Of a DNA stretch of 64,000 nt, positions 56,274 through 64,000 are shown one piece after another. How positions within the stretch are numbered: position 1 is the stretch's first letter; each line of letters opens with the position of its first letter. The notes under the pieces were generated by a model that saw nothing but the letters and a program-made list of their open reading frames with translations, ran no database searches and was not told the DNA's origin. The stretch is from Camellia lanceoleosa (taxonomy: Eukaryota > Streptophyta > Magnoliopsida > Ericales > Theaceae), in contig CM045758.1 of the NCBI GenBank assembly GCA_025200525.1, positions 194,282,463-194,346,462 on the forward strand, written 5' to 3'. The position numbers were made by a program, and so were the translations under genes.

Positions 56274-59200
56274 AGACATCCCATTTTGACCGGCCCTAAG
56301 ACTTGGGCGCTTTCTTTTGATTACTCGATGATAAAAAGTAGAATGTGTTTCTTACAGAATCCTCAGTTTGAACTTTAAACCCAACTTTCATCATTATAGC
56401 CAAATTGTTTTAAAATACTAAATATTTCATTAGTTTAGTATTTTTGTAATTTTGCATAATTTTATGTTTTTGTTCATATTTTTTGTGTTTTTATATAAAT
56501 TGGTATAAATTATATATTTTATATATAAAAAAATAAAATAATAAAAAGTTATATTATTATATTATATATTTAATATTATTATATTACATGTTTAGTATTT
56601 TATGTATAGTTATAGTATTATATTATATGTTTAGTATTTTATGTATAGTTATAGTATTATATTATATGGTTAGTATTTTATATATAGTTATATTATTATG
56701 TTACATGTTTAGTATTTTGGTATAAATTATATATTTTAGATATTTTATATATTATTTATATATATATATTATAAAATAAAAATAATAAAAAATTGTTTTG
56801 ATGTTGGTCAGCCCTCGGCTGCTGACATCCAAATCTCATAATAACATATGTATAGTATATTAAATATAATTTTTATATAATATCTATATTATTATATTAT
56901 ATGCCTATAGCTTTTTATATTATTATATTATACTTTGTTGCCTATATGAAGCCAAAGAGGGAGAGGCTCAGGGGAGCAAAAAAAAAAGAATATTAGAATG
57001 CTTCAAGAGAGTTAGAGAGAAAAGAGAGTAAAAGATTGTCTACATTTTCAATTTTGAGCCAACACTTCCAAACTTCCATAGCTACTGAAATTCCTCATTT
57101 CCATACACCAAAACCACTTCAAAAATTTTGATATAGCCAAAGTTCAACTGCCTTGATCATAAGGAAGAGTATTTAGTGATTGAAAGTAAGAGAAACTAGA
57201 GAGTTAGCCACTTTCCACACCACAAACTCCATAATTTCAAACTGAGTATTTGATAACACACTTCCTACACTTTGAGGGTGATCAAGAAGGAGTTTGTGAA
57301 CTAAGGAGTTTATCATTTCCTTGGAAGCATGAGAAAGAGATCTTCCATGCTAAATGGTTTAATCTCTTCAAAGGTTCATTACTAGGGCATTACATCTCTC
57401 TCATGCCAAGAACAACTCCTTGTTTGACGCTTCTTTCCATTTAGAGGACTTAAACTCACCATTGGACTTAATGAATTAAAGAACGAATGGTAATTTAAAA
57501 TTGAGTAACTAAAATTGAGGCTAAAATGGTGCAAGATAATAATTTGGTTGTGTTCAATCGAACGTTAATTGAACACATGGAAACTTGAGGCAATTTATAC
57601 TCATTAGTGATAAAATGATTCAAGTTTTCAAGGTCACCACTTCCCTTGAACAATTCATGAAGGGGAAAGAGGTTAAAGTCATATTTTGTTGCATTTATTC
57701 AACCTGCACACTTTAATTCACAAGCTATCATGTAATGAAATTACTTGAGTTAGTGGTTTGTGGCTTAAGTTTACTTCTCTTTTGATTCGTTCATGAAAAG
57801 GACGGGTGGGTTATGCAGACAACCTTAGAGAATACCCTGTGCATGCTCTGTTTGTCCTCTGTTGCAACAAGGTGAACTAGGCAGCAGTGGCTGGCAAGCC
57901 ACTTTCCATGGCCAGCAGTGGCCGGCAGACCTTTGATGGTCGGCATCATTCACCAGTGGCCGGCCGACCACTAATGCAAAATTCAGCAGTGTGTTCCTTT
58001 GGCAGAGTAGAGCCATTCTAGAAGTGGGCAACAGTGTATATGTTAACAGAGGCTCTCTAAAAGCAAAACAGTGGCTTTTCGGGTGAAAATCGAGCATATG
58101 CATGAACATTCCTTGCTTCCCGAGGCGGAGTAATTAATTGTTTAGCTTACTTACTTCTTTTAATTATACTTGTGTTATAATTATTTAATTAGCTAAAGTA
58201 GTTAATTAGTTGTGAGTTAATTTATTTCATTTGGTTTGTAATAGTTAATTAATTAGCTTAGCTTAAATAGTTAGCTAGTTAGTTTATTCATTCAGACTCT
58301 CCTTCGTGAGAGCATAATGTTGTAATAATGTGTATGTCTTTCAGTCCCACGTCTTTCTCCCTTTTAGTTAACTGCTTATGATGGTTAGTATAGGGACATC
58401 ACGTTTAAATTAGTATTCTTCATGTTTACATCCATTTGTATTGCATGTACCGAGGCTCGAATCATCATTCCAACTGCATTGTTAGTTTAATACTTATTTG
58501 AATACGTGCTTAAACCACATGCTATCAATTGATTCATATGCCATGTTAAGTAGTCAAGCCTATTTTAGATTGCATATCGCATGTGTTGCATTAGTCATAT
58601 TGCATAGTTAGAAATCATGTATTTTTTCTAACTCTCTTATGTCTTTTTGGCTTGGAGTACGAGGTGAGCTTTACTTGCTTTGGCATATTGCATGAGTGTG
58701 ATTGTTGCCATGTCGAGCATACCGACCATAAGGCTAAGTGCTTAATTGATATACCTGCTTGTATGCCTGTGGATGAAGGCTAATTGCTTGAATTGGAATA
58801 ATTTGAGTCATGCACATTTAAGCCCACTTTTGAAGTGGCAAATTCAAACTCTTTTCAAAAAACAAACATGACTCAAGTGTTCCAATTTTTGCAAGTTAGT
58901 CTATACTTATATGTTCACATCACATAGTAATGCTAGATTAATAACCAGAACAAGAACATATAATACATAGTAACATTCATGTCATGATTAGTAGAGGCCG
59001 ATCTTTGATCGGGCGAGTGAAGGTGCTCAATTCATGACCTTCCCCTCTCGTACCTAAGTTCTCGAGCCGAGACAATATTGGTGATGACGGACATGTAGCC
59101 TTTGTCACGAGTCATGGGTTTTCTAAATTTTCCCAAAATAAAACATTTAGGTAGCGACTCTATATCTGGCAAAGCAGTTCATTTTTGGCAATTTGATTCA

Positions 59201-59353
59201 AAATTGATTTTCCAAAAGATTCGCCGAATTTGGACTCTTTAGTGTTTATCTATTTCACATTGCACTTGTGGAATCAGATTCAGAACCGCGGAAGTCCGAT
59301 ACTGTAGGGCTTATATTGACTTCTGAAGGGGGGAGCGAAAAAGTCGAGCTACA
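56274..59353 (+). repeat. Element B 3' LTR (complete)
   Basis: 3,080 bp, TGTAGACATCCC to CGAGCTACA (TGTAG/CTACA inverted ends), followed by the ATACC duplication. Order: AT-rich TTTAGTATTTTAT repeats, a TATA-rich segment near 56750, a leader beginning near 56950, the intronless junction at about 57328, a segment of TGGCCGGC repeats (57880-57975), the CTCCTTCGTGAGAG hairpin-like stretch (58300), and the LTR end. The open frame 57250-57444 spans the intronless junction. Confidence 0.85.
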
Positions 59354-60972
59354 ATACCCAAGCACAAGACCCCTTGGAAGAAGTTAACCTAGGTGAAGGT
59401 TCAACACAACAACCTACATATATCAGTCCTTGGTTAGATCCTAATGAAAGGGATCAGTTATTGGTTGTATTAAAATAATATAAGGATTGCTTTGCTTGGT
59501 CTTATAATGAGCTTCCTGGATTGGACAGGTCATTAGTAGAACATAGGCTCCCTATGAAGCCTAATTTCAAGCCACACAAATAGAAACCAAGACGGATGAG
59601 CCCTGAAGTGGTTCAGAAAGTGAAAGAGGAGATTCTCAAGCTCCTTAAAGCAGGCTTCATTAGAATAGCCAGGTATGTTGAATGGTTGTCTAACATTGTG
59701 CCTTTGGTTAAAAAGAATGACAAGATGAGGGTATGTGAGAGGGGAGATTTCCGTCGGATAGTACGGCCGAGCAAGAGTAAAGTCAAGCGTTACAGACTAC
59801 GCAGCGCCGAGCAGATGGGCAAGTGCAACGACCGAGCGGTCTGCCCTGCTCGGTTGGCGAGGTCAACCGGTAACCCCTGGGGGCCGAGGAAAAGACCTCT
59901 TGGTCGGGCGAAGTTCACAGTGGAGATTGCAACCGAGCTAAAGGACTGACCGGGCTAAGCAGAGGATGCGGCCTGGCCGGCATGCCATTGGCCGTCCAGC
60001 CAAGGCGAAGCGGTCGCGCGTGACCGAGATTGGAGATAAAACGGTTGGAGCCCGGCATGCCTCGCAACCGGTCAATCGTGATGAACCGATCGAGTGTAGC
60101 TCGGCATTGGCGGTTAAATCCTCGCCAGGTCCCAAGTCATAGAGCGGCGGTACGTAGCATGGTTATGCGGTTTCGAGTCTCCCAAGGGTTAGGCCGGTCA
60201 TGGTACCCCGGTTAAGGGTGCCACCTGGGCCAATGGCGTGAAGGAGAGGACGTCTGCTCCACGAACGCCTCAATACCGTTGGGCAGTTCTGCATGTACTG
60301 AAAGGAGGACAAAACCTTTACACGTGTAAGGTGATGAGGCGAAACCGCCACTGTCCGAGGAAGGGCAGAGGTAGTGCGCGCACAATCTCGGAGCTGCGTG
60401 GCCAGCCTAGATATAGAGAGGGAAGGCGAACGTTACTGGTATGCGAACTCACTCTCACAAGCACTCTCTCTCTCTTCCCATTGTCTTCTTCCTAAGTGAA
60501 CTGACTTGATCGTCGGAGGGTTTTTCCGGCGCACCGCCGCCGGGCAGCTCACCATTTTTGTGTTGCAGAGATAGACGCCGTTGACGGAAGCTTGACGTTC
60601 AAGGTGTACGGAGAGCAAAGAATATTTCGCCCCCGTACAGTATGCATTGATTTTAGAAATCTAAATTTGGCAACTTCAAAAGATGAATACCCCATGCCTA
60701 TGGTTGATCTATTGGTAGACAGCTCAGCAGGGTACAGGATTTTGTCTATGATGGATAGGCATTCTGCTTACAACTAAATCTGCATTGCAGAGGAGGATGT
60801 CCACAAGACAGTAGTTAGGTGTTCCAGAAATATTGACACATTTGAATGGGAAAAAATGCCATTTGGTCTAAAGAATGTTACATATTAGAGGGCAATGAAT
60901 ACTATCTTCTATGATCTTATTGGAGGATAGCTAAAGTGTTACATTGATGATATTGTTGTAAAGTCTCAGTCT
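59354..60972 (+). pseudogene. pol: Element A reverse transcriptase (split)
   Basis: The left part (59359-59735) reads PLEEVNLGEG, ERDQLLVVLK, then a stop, YKDCFAWSYNELPGLDRS, a stop at 59581, and MSPEVVQKVKEEILKLLKAGFI plus VEWLSNIVPLVKK. After the solo LTR, 60645 onward reads CIDFRNLNLAT, DEYPMPMVDLLVDS, then MPFGLKNV and the catalytic YIDDIVVKSQ (about 60941). Removing the LTR and one GTATG gives an uninterrupted frame KMRV|CIDFRN. Four stops elsewhere (for example 60778, 60886, 60930) disable it. Confidence 0.87.
59736..60639 (+). mobile_element. GC-rich solo LTR in RT of element A
   Basis: 904 bp from TGAGAGGGGAG to CCCGTACA with perfect duplication GTATG (59731-59735 and 60640-60644). 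Its GC content is visibly far higher than its surroundings (many CCGAGC, CGGTTG, GGCCGG words). A TATA-like GATATAGAGAGG near 60414 precedes a CT-rich leader. There are no internal domains. It does not resemble the other LTRs here; the retrotransposon family is not identified. Confidence 0.88.
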
Positions 60973-62370
60973 ATGGGGGAACACTTGGTTCACTTAGTAG
61001 CAGCTTTTGAAAGAATGAGAAAGTTCAAGTTGAAGTTTAATCCTCTCAAATGTGCTTTTAGTGTATCAATTAGAAACTTCTTGGGGTATGTAGTGCACAA
61101 AAAGGGAATACAGATTGATCAAAATAAAGACAAAGCCATCATTGAGGCCAAACCTCCATCAAGTAAGAAAGAATTACAAAAGTTTCTTGGTCAGGTTAAT
61201 TTTCTTCGAAGATTTATTTCTAACACTGCAGGGAAAACTAAAGTATTTTCTTCTTTGTCAAAGTTGAAAAATGAAAAAGAGTTTGTATGGACAACAGAGC
61301 ATCAAGCTGTTTTCGAAGGGATTAAAGCCTACTTGGCTAAGCCTCCTGTGTTGATCTCACCAATGAGAGATAAACCCTTGAAGTTATACATTGCTGAAGC
61401 AGAAGATTCATTGGGAGTTTTCCTAGCTCAGGACAATGAAGAAGACAAAGAGCAAGCAGTTTATTACCTTAGTAGATTTTTAAATTCTTGTGAATGTAAA
61501 TACTCAGTTGTAGAAAAGTTGTGCCTTGCATTGTACTTTGCAACAATGAAATTAAGGTATTATCTTTTGCCTACTGTTGTCTTGGTAACCACAGACTTGG
61601 TTAAGTACATGTTATCTAGACCTATGCTAAGAGGAAGAATTGGCAAATGGATATTAGCTCTTTTAGAGTTTCATCTAGAATATGTCCCCTAAAAGGTAGT
61701 AAAATGACAGATTTTGGCTAACTTTTTGGCAAATCATCCATGTCAAACAGAGAGCCAAGAAATAATGGATCTTGGTTTAGTTAATATTGAGCCATGGAAA
61801 ATATGGTTCGATGGATCAAAAGCCAATGGTCTGGTTGGAATTGGTGTTATCATTAAGTCACCACAAGGGGTAGAAATCACACATGGTTTTCGAGTTGATG
61901 AAACTACTTGTTCCAATAATCAAGCTGAATATGAAGCTTTAATAATAGGACTTGAAATACTCATTAGATTACAAGATCGTGCAGTTGATATATTTGGGTA
62001 TTGCCAATTGGTTATCAACCAAGTAAAAGGAATTTTCAAATGTCAAACTGCAAGCATGTTACCATATTATGTTACTGCACCACATTTGTTTTCTCAGTTT
62101 GAGATAGCCAATGTGACTTATATCCCAAGATTCATGAATCATAAGGCCAATGATATAGCTCAAAAGGCCTCGAATTTCAGAAGAAAGGGAAATACCCAAG
62201 TGAACATAAGTCAGGCAATATATCAGAAGTTAATATTGCCTTTGGCTAAAAAGGGTGTCATGGTAAAAGTTAACCAGAGTAACTTAGAAGAGCATGATTG
62301 GAGACATCCAATCATTCCATATTTAACTAGCCCTTCTTCAAAGGCCAGTAAAAAAATTAAATTATAGTCT
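60973..62370 (+). pseudogene. pol: Element A RNase H and second RNase H
   Basis: The frame 60973-61692 holds the RT thumb/connection (FLGYVVHKKGIQI, LQKFLGQVNFLRRFI) and the gypsy RNase H (AVYYLSRFLNSCE, CLALYFATMKLRYYLL, GRIGKWILALLEF). After a stop at 61690, 61714-62367 carries the Tat second RNase H (KIWFDGSKANGLVGIGV with catalytic Asp, NNQAEYEALIIGLEI with Glu, DIFGYCQLVINQVKG). A stop at 62365 separates it from integrase. The second RNase H confirms the Tat lineage. Confidence 0.88.
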
Positions 62371-63550
62371 ATGCAATATATAGTGTATGACAATGCTCTT
62401 TACAAAAGCGGAGCAGACGGATTGTTGTTGGAATGCTTAGAGCCAAAAGACGCACTGATTGCTATGGCTGAGGTGCATGAAAGTATTTGTAGTGCCCATC
62501 AGCCTGGTGTGAATATGAGATGGTTACTTCGAATGCATTCTTACTATTGGCCAACCATCCTAAAGGATTGTATAGAGTATGCAAAAGGATGTCAAGTATG
62601 CCAAAAGCATGGCATGATAAGACATGTGCCAATAGCTGATTTGCATGCAGTAGTAAAGCCATAGCCATTTGGGTAATGGATATGATAGGAAAAATATATC
62701 CACCATCTTTGAAACATCATTGTTTTATTCTAGTGGCCATAGATTACTTCACTAAATGGGTCGAAGCTAAGCCATATAAGGCTGTGGATCAAATTGAGGT
62801 TATTGGATTTATCAGAGAATTAATCCATAGGTTTGGCATCCCTCAAACCATAATTGTGGATAATGAGACTGTGTTTGATAGAAAATGGTGAAGTCTTTCG
62901 CAGCAGAATTTGGAATTAGTCTTATCAATTTCATCCCCTATTATGCACAAACAAATGGTTAAGCAGAATCATCCAACAAGTCCTTGAAAAAAAGAATACA
63001 AAGAGTTGTGGAAGATAATCCTAGGGATTAGCACAATTTGTTGTTAGATGTATTGTGGGCTTACAGGACTTCTCCAAGGTCAAGTACAGAGATCACTCTT
63101 TATGCCTTAGTATATGGGCATGATGTAGTATTGCCTGTAGAAATTAATATCAAGTCCTTAAGGGTAAAATGCCAAGACCAATTAACTTCTGAACAGTACT
63201 ATCAAAGTATGTTCTTGGAAGTAGAGAATATAGATGAATCTAGAATATTGTCATTAAATAGCATTCTTTTTCAAAAAAAAGAAGGTAGCCAAGAGCTATA
63301 ATAAGAAAGTTAAGCACATTAGCTTTGATGAAGGTGACTTGGAATGAAAACTATACTTCCAATAGGCATTAAGAGCTATAAATTTGGCAAATGGTCACCT
63401 AATTGGGAAGGACCATATCAGGTTCATAGAGTCTTGCCTAGGGGAGCCTGTCATCTAAGAAACCTAAATGGTTATGTGCATCCTAAGAGAATTAATGGCA
63501 GGTACTTGAAGCCTTATTATCCAACTGTGTGGGAAACACAAGGAGTGTAA
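62371..63550 (+). pseudogene. pol: Element A integrase
   Basis: The zinc finger is complete (VHESICSAHQPG, then GCQVCQKHG). In the core the first catalytic Asp is at 62676 on (MDMIGKIYPP), followed by FTKWVEAKPY, the second Asp in IIVDNETVF, and AESSNKSLKKRIQ with Glu. C-terminal blocks are LWAYRTSPRSSTEITLYALVY in part and WSPNWEGPYQVHRVLPRGA. Breaks are stops at 62664, 62890, 62960 and 63032 and a frameshift near 63300. The stop at 63548-63550 is the end of pol. Confidence 0.87.
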
Positions 63551-63614
63551 AAAGTGTTAAATAATAGAATGATAAAGTATGATACACTCATATAGATAAT
63601 AAAAGGTTTTCATT

Positions 63615-64000
63615 TCATAAAGAATTAGATATATGCATCCACAAATTAGCCCAAAAATCAGTACAATGCTTCCGTTGTTCCCTTACAATTGATTCTCTAC
63701 TCCTAAGGGATAGGAACAACTGGATGGTTGTAGCCATGTCCTGCTTTTTGTCAGTCAGTCCTTGGTTAGTAATTTGCAGCTTTTTGGCATTTCAATCCAA
63801 GGCTAGATTGACTACTACTAGCTCCTCTTCTAGTTGGGCTTTCTTCTTTAAAAATTGGGTTCGAAACTGGGAGGCATAGGAATGTTGTCCCTTTAATTCA
63901 AATACTTCAGCATGAATTTGGGAGACAAACTCTTTATCTTTCAACAGTTCCCCTTCTACAGCTTTGGCCATCTGGCAAAAATTGACATAAAAATCTAAGG
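63615..64000 (-). CDS. Antisense ORF in element A (partial)
   Basis: On the minus strand, open from the window edge to a TGA at 63615-63617, with one in-frame TGA at 63792-63794 (probably a mutated TGG or similar). An ATG lies at 63973-63975. The peptide is rich in Lys, Glu and Gln and looks helical (ELLKDKEFVSQIHAEVF, KKKAQLEEELVVVNLALD). It sits just after integrase, opposite to pol, exactly where element B has its antisense ORF. Not recognised; the N-terminal part lies beyond the window. Confidence 0.45.

Larger units (their letters stand above)
39229..59353 (+). mobile_element. Rearranged Tat element B inserted in A
   Basis: A 20,125-bp composite bounded by TGTAGACAC (39229) and GCTACA (59353) and flanked by a perfect 5-bp duplication ATACC (39224-39228 and 59354-59358). 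It contains a truncated forward 5' LTR, an inverted segment (40837-48713) with LTR piece, 3' UTR, antisense ORF, integrase and RNase H, then a forward segment with RNase H, LTR and 3' UTR pieces, gag-protease, 3' UTR arrays and a complete 3' LTR. A separate solo LTR (49297-51763) is nested inside. It belongs to a different Tat family from element A, judged by its integrase and RNase H. Confidence 0.85.
28200..64000 (+). mobile_element. Tat-lineage element A (runs off right edge)
   Basis: A single plus-strand Ty3/gypsy Tat element, heavily interrupted. Parts in order: 5' LTR (about 28.2 kb to 32713, split by hAT), leader, gag (32750-37030, split by an LTR), protease (38298-38600), insertion of Tat element B (39229-59353), RT (59354 onward, split by a solo LTR), RNase H, a second plant-type RNase H, integrase ending at 63550, then an antisense ORF at the window edge. 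The second RNase H domain and the order of domains are typical of Tat. Stops and frameshifts in most domains show it is dead. Its 3' LTR lies beyond 64000. Confidence 0.85.

Noticed and set aside
60238..60495. ORFs in the GC-rich segment (59596-60495, both strands)
   Set aside because: GC-rich DNA has few stops by chance; they lie within a solo LTR bounded by GTATG and show no domain. Only 59596-59735 is real RT.

Overview
This window looks like pericentromeric or otherwise repeat-rich DNA from a flowering plant, probably a eudicot. It is AT-rich and dominated by plant Ty3/gypsy retrotransposons of the Tekay (Del) chromovirus and Tat lineages, with one plant hAT transposon. I found no intact host gene, no rRNA or functional tRNA gene and no bacterial feature. 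Most of the long open frames are retrotransposon fragments.

The layout is a set of nested insertions, most of them delimited by target-site duplications (TSDs) readable in the sequence. (1) 1-938 is AT-rich host DNA with one possible zinc-finger gene fragment. (2) 939-20377 is a solo LTR (TSD ACTTT) split by a 16.4-kb tandem Tekay dimer at 2082-18465 (TSD GAAAT) with the order LTR-internal-LTR-internal-LTR. (3) 20383-23527 is host DNA with an exon-like fragment split by solo LTR II (20519-21851, TSD TCAGC). (4) 23528-27176 is a reverse-oriented solo LTR (TSD GATGT) inside a short host tandem repeat near a possible minus-strand promoter. (5) From about 28.2 kb to beyond the right edge runs one Tat element, 'A', on the plus strand. 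Its 5' LTR carries a decayed hAT element (28800-32518, TSD GTTTTATA). Its gag is split by another LTR (about 33.6-35.66 kb). Its protease-RT spacer is split by a 20-kb rearranged Tat element of another family, 'B' (39229-59353, TSD ATACC). Its RT is split by a GC-rich solo LTR (59736-60639, TSD GTATG). Removing the last two insertions restores A's reading frame at each site.

Element B is unusual. It has an inverted half (minus-strand RNase H, integrase, 3' UTR and LTR piece, 40837-48713) and a forward half (RNase H, LTR pieces, gag-protease, 3' UTR, complete 3' LTR). It also hosts a further solo LTR (49297-51763, TSD CTTTC). Its 3' UTR carries 26-bp and roughly 50-bp tandem arrays.

The least ordinary signals are these. 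Arrays of the 10-bp palindrome CGCTCGAGCG occur in pairs held exactly 20 bp apart, in four different LTR families. Antisense ORFs occur between integrase and 3' LTR in both Tat families. A 136-bp GT...AG segment is present in one B LTR copy and cleanly absent from another, as expected of a spliced and reverse-transcribed intron. The two Tekay copies carry small indels concentrated at CAG/CTG/CTCGAG sites, more like methylation-linked sequencing error than ordinary decay.
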